From an uncultured Anaerostipes sp. (GTDB taxonomy: Bacteria > Bacillota > Clostridia > Lachnospirales > Lachnospiraceae): a stretch of 16,646 nucleotides of DNA. This document shows positions 7,058 to 13,761 of the stretch, in pieces. The position numbers and the translations under genes were made by a program. The first letter of the stretch is position 1, and every line of letters starts with the position of its first letter. The notes below the pieces were generated by a model, which did no database searches, was not told the origin of the DNA, and saw nothing but the letters and a program-made list of their open reading frames with translations. The DNA is taken from contig CAAEIR010000424.1 of assembly GCA_900756035.1 (NCBI GenBank), forward strand, positions 1 to 16,646, in the 5' to 3' direction.

Positions 7058-7510
7058 ATGAAAATTTCATTGGGATGTGACGAAGCGGCTTACGAATTAA
7101 AGGAACTTATCAAAAAACATCTTCAGGAAGCAGGACATGAAGTTGTAGATAATGGTGTGGGAGAAGGGGAAGTAGAGTTGTACCCGGATGTGGCAGTGCG
7201 TACCTGTCATAAAGTGACAGATGGAACCTGTGACAGAGGAATTCTTGTGTGTGGAACCGGAATCGGTATGGCGATGACTGCAAATAAGGTACCGGGAATC
7301 CGCGCAGCTGTTTGTCATGATCCGTTTTCCACCGAAAGATCAATTCTCAGTAATGATGGAAATGTAATGTGTATGGGTGCAAGAGTAATTGCACCACAGT
7401 TGGCACTTTATCTATTGGACATCTGGATGGGACTTACATTCAAGGATGGTCCGTCAACAGAGAAGGTAGAGCGTATTGTCTATTATGAAAATGAGTTTTG
7501 TGGAAAATAG
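7058..7510 (+). CDS. RpiB/LacAB-type sugar-phosphate isomerase
   Basis: A 150-residue isomerase of the RpiB/LacA/LacB family, which interconverts aldose and ketose phosphates in the cytoplasm. ATG 7058 is chosen over ATG 7052 because AAGGAG ends at 7050, leaving 7 rather than 1 base. Motifs seen are GCDEAAYELK (6-15), the catalytic-base motif VCGTGIGM with Cys65, and the NVMCMGARV segment (102-110). In E. coli RpiB, His99 (QHNDANV) helps to open the sugar ring and His10 contacts the substrate. Here the matching residues are Ser98 and Glu9. The proton-transfer Cys is kept while the ring-opening His is absent, so a substrate that stays acyclic, such as a tetrose phosphate, is attractive (inference). 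It is close to the next gene (12 bases). Confidence 0.85.
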   Translation: MKISLGCDEAAYELKELIKKHLQEAGHEVVDNGVGEGEVELYPDVAVRTCHKVTDGTCDRGILVCGTGIGMAMTANKVPGIRAAVCHDPFSTERSILSNDGNVMCMGARVIAPQLALYLLDIWMGLTFKDGPSTEKVERIVYYENEFCGK

Positions 7511-7522
7511 GAGGGTGTTCAT

Positions 7523-8380
7523 ATGAAATTTAAATTTGGAGTTGATACATTTATATGGGCAGAGAACTACGGAGAAGAGCATCTCTGGATTATTCCGAAA
7601 GCAAAAGAGCTTGGGTTTGAGGCTATTGATTTTGCGATCTCTAATCCATATACATTTCCGACGGACAAAGTAAAGGCAGAGTTAGAACGAGTAGGGATCG
7701 ACTGTGTCTGCACAACAACATTAACATTGGAGACGAATCCGATTTCTCCGGATGCTGAGATCCGCAAGGCAGCAGTTCAGGCTATGAAAAAATGTGTGGA
7801 TATTTGTAATGAACTGGGAGCGCCGATTTTAGGTGGCGTCAACTATGCCGGATGGGGATATCTGACAAAGAAACCCCGCACTGAGCAGGAATGGGCCTGG
7901 GGTGTGGAGTCTATGAGAGAAGCAGCAGAATATGCGAAAGAAACCGGTGATGTTCAGATTTGTGTAGAATGTGTCAATCGGTTTGAAACACATTTCTTAA
8001 ATATTGCAGAAGATGCAGTACAATTCTGTAAAGATGTTGGAACAGGAAATATGAAGGTTCATCTGGATTGTTTCCATATGATCCGGGAAGAAAAGAGTTT
8101 TGCCGGAGCGGTGAAAACCTGTGGAAAAGAATATCTGGGATATATTCATGTCAATGAAAATGACCGTGGAATTCCTGGAACAGGGCTTGTTCCGTTTAAA
8201 GAATTCTTTACAGCGTTAAAAGAGATTGGTTATGATGGACCTCTTGTCATTGAGTCTTTTGATCCAAGTTTCGAGGAACTGGCAGGAAACTGCGCAATTT
8301 GGAGAAACTTTGCAGATACCGGGGAAGAGCTGGCAATCGAAGGATTAAAGAATCTGAAAGCAATCGCAGAGACTGTATAA
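7523..8380 (+). CDS. Sugar(-phosphate) isomerase/epimerase, D-tagatose 3-epimerase type TIM barrel
   Basis: A 285-residue xylose-isomerase-like TIM barrel (AP endonuclease family 2 fold). The four metal ligands of the D-tagatose/D-psicose 3-epimerase group can be placed at Glu149 in VECVNRFETH, Asp182 in VHLDCFHM, His209 in GYIHVNEND and Glu244 in VIESFDP. The NRFETHFLN segment is a strong match to that group. Known relatives epimerise free ketoses at C3 or isomerise erythrulose phosphates and hydroxypyruvate. GAGGGTG precedes ATG 7523, and the stop is 12 bases before dhaK. In this operon it may interconvert ketoses before phosphorylation by DhaK/DhaL or act on a phosphate ester. The choice is open. 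Confidence 0.87.
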   Translation: MKFKFGVDTFIWAENYGEEHLWIIPKAKELGFEAIDFAISNPYTFPTDKVKAELERVGIDCVCTTTLTLETNPISPDAEIRKAAVQAMKKCVDICNELGAPILGGVNYAGWGYLTKKPRTEQEWAWGVESMREAAEYAKETGDVQICVECVNRFETHFLNIAEDAVQFCKDVGTGNMKVHLDCFHMIREEKSFAGAVKTCGKEYLGYIHVNENDRGIPGTGLVPFKEFFTALKEIGYDGPLVIESFDPSFEELAGNCAIWRNFADTGEELAIEGLKNLKAIAETV

Positions 8381-8392
8381 GGAGGAAATGTT

Positions 8393-9391
8393 ATGAATCG
8401 TATTGTAAATAACCCGGATTTTGCGGTAGAAGATATGTTAAAAGGGTTTGTAAAAACCCATAAAGACATTATATCAACGACAGAAAATGAAAGAGTTTTA
8501 AAATACAAATATGCGCCGGTAGAAGGAAAAGTCGGGATTGTTACCGGAGGAGGTTCCGGACATAAACCTGCGTTTATCGGATATATCGGAGAAAATTTAT
8601 GTGATGCCGTGGCAGTCGGAGAGATTTTCTCTTCACCAACGGCAAAAGCATTTCTGGATGCCATGAAAGAAGCGGATTCCGGAAAAGGTGTGGCATGCCT
8701 TTACGGAAATTATGCCGGAGATAACATGAATGTGAAGATGGCAATGCGCAAAGCAAAAAAACTTGGCATTGAAGTGAAAACAGTTGTTGCAAATGACGAC
8801 TGTGCATCAGCGCCAAAAACAGAACTTGAAAAGCGGCGCGGGGTTGCAGGGGAAGTCCTGATGTGGAAAGTCGGCGGAGCGAAAGCTGCTATGGGTGCAA
8901 GCCTTGACGAGGTAATTGCAGCAGCACAAAAGGCCATTGATAATACCCGTTCTGTGGGAATTGGTACAGCGCCGTGTACAATTCCGGCAGTTGGACATCC
9001 TAATTTCCAGATTGAAGATGGGACGATGGAAGTAGGAATCGGACATCACGGAGAACCTGGAATTAATGTACAGCCTTTGAAAACGGCAAATGAAATTGCA
9101 GATGAAATGCTGGACATTATTATTCCGGATCTGCCATTTGAAAGTGGCGATGAGGTTGTCGTACTTCTTTCCGGACTCGGTGCAACTCCGGTTATGGAGC
9201 AGTACATCGTCTATGATAGAGTTGAAGAGGTATTAAACGAAAAAGGAATTACAGTACATCGTTCTTATGTGGGAAATTATTTTACTTCTCTGGAAATGAT
9301 GGGAGTTACTTTAACTGTGATGAAACTGGATGAAGAACTCAAAGAATGTATGGACATGCCTGTAAATTCTGTAGGGTTAAAGCAATTTTAA
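8393..9391 (+). CDS. dhaK: Dihydroxyacetone kinase DhaK-type subunit
   Basis: A 332-residue substrate-binding subunit of the dihydroxyacetone kinase family. The hallmarks are TGGGSGHKPAF (51-61, His57), LYGNYAGDNMN (103-113, Asp110), and GHHGEPGI with His219, the residue that binds the ketone covalently as a hemiaminal in E. coli DhaK. The partner DhaL subunit is encoded 122 bases downstream but no DhaM phosphoryl donor is in the window. Related proteins phosphorylate erythrulose rather than dihydroxyacetone, so the symbol records family, not substrate. GGAGGAAA precedes ATG 8393. A 13-bp hairpin follows the stop codon. Confidence 0.9.
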   Translation: MNRIVNNPDFAVEDMLKGFVKTHKDIISTTENERVLKYKYAPVEGKVGIVTGGGSGHKPAFIGYIGENLCDAVAVGEIFSSPTAKAFLDAMKEADSGKGVACLYGNYAGDNMNVKMAMRKAKKLGIEVKTVVANDDCASAPKTELEKRRGVAGEVLMWKVGGAKAAMGASLDEVIAAAQKAIDNTRSVGIGTAPCTIPAVGHPNFQIEDGTMEVGIGHHGEPGINVQPLKTANEIADEMLDIIIPDLPFESGDEVVVLLSGLGATPVMEQYIVYDRVEEVLNEKGITVHRSYVGNYFTSLEMMGVTLTVMKLDEELKECMDMPVNSVGLKQF

Positions 9392-9401
9392 AATGTAAGT
9401 T

Positions 9402-9431
9402 AAATATGGCACAATTTTTTGTGCCATATTT
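9402..9431 (+). terminator. Hairpin between dhaK and dhaL
   Basis: AAATATGGCACAA (9402-9414) pairs perfectly with 9419-9431 around a TTTT loop. No T-run follows the right arm. It starts 10 bases after the dhaK stop and precedes a separate promoter, so partial termination or 3'-end protection is likely. Its base ATATGG/CCATAT matches that of the hairpin at 6244-6278. Confidence 0.5.
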
Positions 9432-9445
9432 GTGCTTAAAACTAT

Positions 9446-9474
9446 TTGGAAGATAAAAATGCCTATGCTACAAT
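9446..9474 (+). promoter_or_regulatory. Predicted sigma-A promoter of dhaL
   Basis: TTGGAA (9446-9451) and TACAAT (9469-9474) are separated by exactly 17 bp, and the -10 is extended by TG at 9466-9467. This is one of the best promoter matches in the window. It would give dhaL expression independent of the operon promoter, with a leader of roughly 30 bases. Confidence 0.65.
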
Positions 9475-9513
9475 AAAAGCAGAAAGAAAAAGATCAAATG
9501 AAGAGGTGAGATT

Positions 9514-10152
9514 ATGTCAAGTTTTAAGAATGCAGAAGCTGGTGTTATCGTAGACCAGTTAATCAAAACAATTCAGGAACAGCGTGATTATCTGAGTGAG
9601 ATTGATGGAAAGATCGGAGATGGTGATCACGGAATTAATATGAATAAAGGATTCACCATGTGTGAGAAGAAGTTAGAAGGACAGACCTATAATCTGTCAG
9701 AAGGACTTTCTATTCTGGGAGAAACTTTATTAGAAGACATTGGTGGATCTATGGGACCACTTTATGGAATGTTATTTGATGAGATGGCAATGGCATGCGA
9801 AGATGCGGATGATATTGACGCAGATGTTTTTGCAGAGATGGTGACTGGAGCAGTGGAAGGAATCCAGGACATCAGTCCGGCAAAAGTTGGAGACAAATCA
9901 TTATTAGATACGTTGATTCCGGCAAAAGAAGCCTTTGTGGAAGCAAAAGAAGCAGGGAAAGATTTTGCGGAATGTTTAGATGCCATGAATGAAGCTGCCG
10001 AAAAAGGATGGCAGTCTACGAAAGATCTTGTAGCTAAGATCGGACGCGCAAGCCGTTTAGGAGAGCGCTCCAGGGGAGTTTTAGATGCAGGAGCAACCAG
10101 TTGTTACTTCATTATCACAACGATTGGAAAAGGAGCAAAAGGGCTGCTGTAA
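9514..10152 (+). CDS. dhaL: Dihydroxyacetone kinase DhaL-type subunit
   Basis: A 212-residue nucleotide-binding subunit. The metal-binding triad Asp31, Asp36 and Asp38 lies in EIDGKIGDGDHGINMNKGF and matches Asp30, Asp35 and Asp37 of E. coli DhaL. GGSMGPLYG (77-85) and GRASRLGERSRG...DAGATS (167-186) are the other family signatures. In PTS-type systems DhaL holds ADP that is rephosphorylated by DhaM; in ATP-type kinases the nucleotide exchanges. No DhaM is present here, so the donor is undetermined. GAGGTGAG precedes ATG 9514. It is the last gene of the operon and has its own promoter, and a terminator follows at 10225-10272. Confidence 0.9.
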   Translation: MSSFKNAEAGVIVDQLIKTIQEQRDYLSEIDGKIGDGDHGINMNKGFTMCEKKLEGQTYNLSEGLSILGETLLEDIGGSMGPLYGMLFDEMAMACEDADDIDADVFAEMVTGAVEGIQDISPAKVGDKSLLDTLIPAKEAFVEAKEAGKDFAECLDAMNEAAEKGWQSTKDLVAKIGRASRLGERSRGVLDAGATSCYFIITTIGKGAKGLL

Positions 10153-10224
10153 GTTGTCCTCTTGATGAAACCATGTATTGGGCCATGTTTTAGATAGCAG
10201 AACCTCTATATATTCATACAAGTT

Positions 10225-10272
10225 GAGAAGAGTCACAGATTCTATATGTACATAGGATCTGTGGCTTTTCTC
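10225..10272 (+). terminator. Rho-independent terminator of the sugar operon
   Basis: A 21-bp stem runs 10225-10245 against 10252-10272, with a few G-U pairs and a six-base loop. The GGCUUUU at the foot, followed by CTCATTT, provides a T-rich stretch. It lies 72 bases after dhaL. A weaker stem (AAACCATG / CATGTTT, near 10168-10190) precedes it. The rest of 10153-10300 shows nothing coding. Confidence 0.7.
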
Positions 10273-10300
10273 ATTTGCAAAAAAAAGTATATGGAAATAA

Positions 10301-10329
10301 TTGACAAAAGAAAAGAAATATGGTAAATT
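10301..10329 (+). promoter_or_regulatory. Predicted sigma-A promoter of the structured RNA
   Basis: A perfect -35 TTGACA (10301-10306) is followed after 17 bp by TAAATT (10324-10329). The expected start, near 10336, is directly before the outer helix of the RNA described next. No open frame with a ribosome binding site follows. Confidence 0.65.
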
Positions 10330-10335
10330 ATGGAA

Positions 10336-10512
10336 AGAAGGTGTTTAGGCATTGCAAGAATTTCCTTGATTTAAGATCTTTGGATTCCCTTCGAATGATA
10401 ATTCATCGACCATACCCCCAAATATCTTAAAGAAACTGTGTTTTTCATCAATCAATTATCGTCATCAACCTATCTTACAACTGCGATGCCTAAGACATCT
10501 TCTTTTGATTAT
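10336..10512 (+). ncRNA. ssrS: Structured small RNA, probable 6S RNA
   Basis: A gene-free stretch of about 175 bases has its own promoter and a closing helix joining its two ends. GTGTTTAGGCATTGCA (10341-10356) pairs with TGCGATGCCTAAGACAT (10482-10498), with one bulged G. Inside, TTTAAGAT (10370-10377) pairs with ATCTTAAA (10424-10431), with TTTGG/CCAAA above it, leaving a large asymmetric open region between the helices. TTGAT (10366-10370) may also pair with ATCAA (10464-10468). A T-rich tail (10499-10514) follows. One rod with closed ends and an open centre is the 6S RNA plan, which mimics an open promoter to bind RNA polymerase. The 3' strand TTACAACTGCGATGCC resembles the equivalent part of E. 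coli 6S RNA. Identity is inferred from shape. Confidence 0.55.
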
Positions 10513-10589
10513 TTATATCGTAAAAATCAAATATAAAAGTGTGCATATAAGAATTCTTTTTCATTCTGGAAAAACAGTTTGCAAATGCA

Positions 10590-10618
10590 ATGACAAATAG
10601 AAAATTATATGTTATGAT
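10590..10618 (+). promoter_or_regulatory. Predicted sigma-A promoter of pyrG
   Basis: ATGACA (10590-10595) and TATGAT (10613-10618), each 5 of 6 consensus, are 17 bp apart. The start would be near 10625, giving a leader of about 83 bases that contains only a weak GAGCAG/CTGCTT stem. The predicted start lacks the run of G residues used in Bacillus pyrG attenuation. Confidence 0.65.
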
Positions 10619-10707
10619 GTTGTTTTGAATGAATAACGTGAGCAGGAAGTGATATCTGCTTTCATAGAAAAACCAGAAAAGAGAATTTATATACAGGAGG
10701 AAAAAAC

Positions 10708-12312
10708 ATGCCAGTGAAATATGTATTTGTTACAGGAGGAGTTGTGTCCGGACTTGGAAAGGGAATTACAGCAGCCTCTCTGGGACGATTACTGAAAGCA
10801 AGAGGCTATCATGTGACCAGTCAGAAGTTTGATCCTTATATCAACATTGATCCGGGAACCATGAATCCGATTCAGCACGGAGAGGTTTTTGTGACCGATG
10901 ACGGAGCCGAAACAGATTTGGATTTAGGTCATTATGAAAGATTCATTGATGAAGGGTTGAATAAAAAATCCAATGTCACAACAGGAAAGGTATATTGGAG
11001 CATTTTATCAAAAGAACGGCGAGGAGATTATGGTGGAAATACAGTACAGGTTATTCCACATGTGACAAATGAAATTAAAAGCCGTTTTTACAGAAGTGAT
11101 GATAACAGCCGCCAGGAAGTTGCAATTATTGAGATTGGCGGAACCGTTGGAGATATTGAGAGTCAGCCTTTTTTGGAGGCATTAAGACAATTTCAGCATG
11201 AAGTCGGACATGAGAATTGCATTTTGATTCATGTGACACTGATTCCGTATTTGAAGAGTTCAGGAGAATTAAAGACCAAACCGACACAGGCGAGTGTAAA
11301 AGATCTTCAGGGAATGGGAATTCAGCCGGATATTCTGGTATGTCGTTCTGATTATCCTCTGGATGACGGAATTAAAAAGAAGATCGCTCAATTCTGTAAT
11401 GTTGAAAGAGATCGCGTAATTCAGAATCTGGATGCAGAGGTATTGTATGAAGTACCGTTGATGATGGAGAAGGAACATCTCGCTCATGAAGTTTGTGAGT
11501 GCCTTAATATGTCCTGTCCGGAACCGGATCTGGATGATTGGAGAAAGATGATTGATGACTGGAAACATCCGAAACACAAAGTTGAGATTGCTCTGGTTGG
11601 AAAATATATCTCTCTTCATGATGCTTATATTAGTGTCGTAGAATCATTGGAACATGCCGGAGTGGCCAATTCAGCAGATGTAAAGATTCGCTGGGTAGAT
11701 TCTGAGAGAGTCAGTTCCTATAATGTAGAGGAGATGCTCGGAGGCGTGCATGGAATTTTAGTTCCGGGTGGATTTGGTGATCGTGGAATTGAAGGTATGG
11801 TCTGTGCAATTAAGTATGCAAGAGAAAAGCAAATTCCATATCTGGGAATCTGTCTTGGAATGCAGCTTACTTTAGTAGAATTCGGAAGACATGTCCTGGG
11901 ATATGCTGATGCGCATAGCCAGGAATTTAATCCGGATACAGAACATCCGATGATCCATATTATGCCGGATCAGGACGGTGTGACAGATCTTGGTGGAACT
12001 CTTCGTCTGGGATCTTATCCATGTGTATTGGCAGAAGGTTCCAGAGCCTATGAGGTCTATGGAGAAAAAGAAATTCATGAAAGACATCGTCACAGATATG
12101 AAGTGAACAATCAGTATCGTGATGTTTTACAGGAGAATGGTATGATGCTGTCCGGATGTTCACCGGACGGAAGGATTGTAGAGATGGTAGAGATTCCGGA
12201 ACATCCTTGGTTTGTGGCTACACAGGCACATCCGGAATTTAAATCAAGACCAAACAAGGCACACCCATTGTTTAGAGGATTTATTGAAGCAGCATTAAAA
12301 CATCAGAAATAA
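10708..12312 (+). CDS. pyrG: CTP synthase
   Basis: A 534-residue glutamine-hydrolysing CTP synthase that aminates UTP to CTP with ATP and glutamine, the last step of pyrimidine nucleotide synthesis. The N-terminal amidoligase domain opens with VFVTGGVVSGLGKGITAASLG (Lys18 in the P-loop) and has KFDPYINIDPGTMNP and GGTVGDIES. The C-terminal class I glutaminase domain has the nucleophile Cys382 in GICLGMQL, and the His508/Glu510 pair in ATQAHPEF. Length agrees with the family. GGAGGAAA precedes ATG 10708. It is a single-gene unit with its own promoter and a following hairpin, unrelated in function to the sugar operon. Confidence 0.98.
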   Translation: MPVKYVFVTGGVVSGLGKGITAASLGRLLKARGYHVTSQKFDPYINIDPGTMNPIQHGEVFVTDDGAETDLDLGHYERFIDEGLNKKSNVTTGKVYWSILSKERRGDYGGNTVQVIPHVTNEIKSRFYRSDDNSRQEVAIIEIGGTVGDIESQPFLEALRQFQHEVGHENCILIHVTLIPYLKSSGELKTKPTQASVKDLQGMGIQPDILVCRSDYPLDDGIKKKIAQFCNVERDRVIQNLDAEVLYEVPLMMEKEHLAHEVCECLNMSCPEPDLDDWRKMIDDWKHPKHKVEIALVGKYISLHDAYISVVESLEHAGVANSADVKIRWVDSERVSSYNVEEMLGGVHGILVPGGFGDRGIEGMVCAIKYAREKQIPYLGICLGMQLTLVEFGRHVLGYADAHSQEFNPDTEHPMIHIMPDQDGVTDLGGTLRLGSYPCVLAEGSRAYEVYGEKEIHERHRHRYEVNNQYRDVLQENGMMLSGCSPDGRIVEMVEIPEHPWFVATQAHPEFKSRPNKAHPLFRGFIEAALKHQK

Positions 12313-12315
12313 AAA

Positions 12316-12351
12316 CAGGGGGGATACCGGTGAAGTCTGGTATTCCCCCTG
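12316..12351 (+). terminator. GC-rich hairpin after pyrG
   Basis: CAGGGGGGATACC (12316-12328) pairs with GGTATTCCCCCTG (12339-12351), 13 bp with one G-T, around a 10-base loop. It begins 4 bases after the pyrG stop. No T-run follows, so read-through into the next gene is possible, and no convincing promoter was found between them. Confidence 0.6.
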
Positions 12352-12395
12352 ATATTACAGGCGAAACGAATAGAATTGATATTGGAGAGAATTTT

Positions 12396-12401
12396 GGGAG
12401 G
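12396..12401 (+). promoter_or_regulatory. Ribosome binding site deciding the dehydrogenase start
   Basis: GGGAGG ends 9 bases before ATG 12411 but only 3 before ATG 12405. The frame is open back to a GTG at 12330, which lies within the pyrG hairpin and has no such site. Confidence 0.6.
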
Positions 12402-12410
12402 GTGATGGCC

Positions 12411-13667
12411 ATGAAGATTCAGGGAGTCAGACTTTATGGGGTAAAAGATATCCGATTAGAAGAATTTGAGCTTCCGGAGATTGAGGAAGATGAGATTCTT
12501 TTAAAGATTATCTGTAATGGAATTGCCATGTCTACCTTGAAAGAGATTACTTTAGCGCAGAGACATTTGAGAGTACCAAAGAATATCAGGAAAAAGCCGA
12601 TTTTGATCGGTCATGAATTTTCAGGTGTGATTGAGAAGGTCGGGAAACGATGGGAGAATGAATATCATCAGGGAGAAAAGTATGTTATTGTTCCGGAAAT
12701 CCCCAATCAGATTGAATCGCCTGGATATTCTTATGAGTATTTTGGAGGCGCAGCAACGTATTGTATTATACCCGGCGATGTGATTGAAAAAGGATGCCTG
12801 TTACATTATGAAGGAGATTCTTTTTATGAGCCGGCGATGGCGCAGGCGCTATATAGTATTGTGGGGAGTTTCCATTCTAATTATCACAGCAAACCGGGAT
12901 CTCATGAACATATTTCAGGAATTAAAGAGGGCGGCAATACAATTATTATGGGTGGATGTGGCCCGATGGGATTGATGGCAATCCGATATGTCCTTGAGAT
13001 GGATAAGAAGCCCAAACGTTTGGTTGTCACTGATACGAATCAAAAGCGTCTGGAGAAAGCGAGAAAACTGATTTCGGTGCAGGAAGCTTCCAGACATGGT
13101 GTAGAACTTTATTATATTAATCCGGCGATGGTACCGGATTCAGCAACTGTATTGCTTGCAGTGACATGTGAAAAGGGGTATGATGACGTGTTTGTGTATG
13201 CTCCGCCTAAAAATGTTGCAGAGATCGGGAATCGGATTATGGGAATGGACGGCTGTATGAATATTTATGCGGCGACTGCGGATAAGAGATATCGTGCAGG
13301 CATGAATATTTACGGCAGTCATTATTTAAAGACAAAGTTGATTGGGTCTTCCGGAGGGCTCCGGTCTGATATGGAAGAAGCAATTCAATTAATTCACGAT
13401 AAGAAAATTGATGTGTCAATGGGAATCAGTCATATTGGAGGAATTGATGCAATTGTAGATACAACATTATATTTAAAACAGATGCAGGGAACGAAAAAGA
13501 TTATTTATCCTCAAATTAATATGCCGCTCACTGCTATTGAAGATTTTGAGAAATTGGGAAAACAAGACCCGTTGTTTGAAAAGCTTGCAGATGCCTGTCA
13601 ACGCAATCAGGGATTTTGGAATCCGGAAGCAGAGAAAATTCTCTTAGAGTATTATCAGGTTTTATAA
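12411..13667 (+). CDS. Zinc-type alcohol dehydrogenase, L-sorbose-1-phosphate reductase-like
   Basis: A 418-residue medium-chain dehydrogenase/reductase. The N-terminal GroES-like domain has KKPILIGHEFSGVIEKVGKRW (61-81, with His68 and Glu69) and the substrate-domain segment GEKYVIVPEIPNQ. The nucleotide domain has GGNTIIMGGCGPMG and VVTDTNQKRLEKAR, where the Asp suggests NAD(H). The MST motif, the W after the VGK segment and the length resemble SorE, which reduces L-sorbose 1-phosphate to glucitol 6-phosphate. The catalytic zinc Cys of the family (CxST/CxSD type) appears as Ala39 in GIAMST, so metal use may differ. It follows pyrG, but its likely ties are to phosphorylated sugars such as those made by the operon upstream (inference). 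Confidence 0.8.
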   Translation: MKIQGVRLYGVKDIRLEEFELPEIEEDEILLKIICNGIAMSTLKEITLAQRHLRVPKNIRKKPILIGHEFSGVIEKVGKRWENEYHQGEKYVIVPEIPNQIESPGYSYEYFGGAATYCIIPGDVIEKGCLLHYEGDSFYEPAMAQALYSIVGSFHSNYHSKPGSHEHISGIKEGGNTIIMGGCGPMGLMAIRYVLEMDKKPKRLVVTDTNQKRLEKARKLISVQEASRHGVELYYINPAMVPDSATVLLAVTCEKGYDDVFVYAPPKNVAEIGNRIMGMDGCMNIYAATADKRYRAGMNIYGSHYLKTKLIGSSGGLRSDMEEAIQLIHDKKIDVSMGISHIGGIDAIVDTTLYLKQMQGTKKIIYPQINMPLTAIEDFEKLGKQDPLFEKLADACQRNQGFWNPEAEKILLEYYQVL

Positions 13668-13684
13668 GAAGCTTTATACAAAAG

Positions 13685-13724
13685 AAAAGCAGGAACCCTA
13701 AATATCGGGGAACCTGCTTTTTTT
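13685..13724. terminator. Bidirectional Rho-independent terminator
   Basis: AAAGCAGG and CCTGCTTT, with an inner CCC/GGG pair, form a stem closed by an AT-rich loop. On the + strand it is followed by seven Ts (13718-13724). On the - strand it reads into TTTTCTTTTG. It lies between convergent genes, so it can end both the dehydrogenase and the metal ATPase transcripts. Confidence 0.8.
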
Positions 13725-13761
13725 GTACTATTTAGAAGTAGAAGTATTCTCCAGAGAGACT

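Noticed and set aside
8230..8664. 144-codon minus-strand frame across the epimerase/dhaK junction
   Set aside because: It runs antisense to two strongly supported genes and has no recognisable domain.
8393..10152. dhaK and dhaL as a frameshifted single-chain kinase
   Set aside because: Each has complete family ends, its own ribosome binding site, and a 122-base spacer with a hairpin and promoter.
10336..10512. Riboswitch or attenuator controlling pyrG
   Set aside because: A separate strong promoter for pyrG lies downstream at 10590-10618, and the RNA has its own closing helix and T-rich tail.
10619..10707. Bacillus-type pyrG attenuation by G addition at the transcript start
   Set aside because: The predicted start region has no GGG run, and the leader lacks a terminator hairpin with a T-run.
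12330..12410. 27-residue N-terminal extension of the dehydrogenase from GTG 12330
   Set aside because: The extension would be coded by the pyrG hairpin and lacks a ribosome binding site. GGGAGG before 12411 supports the shorter form.
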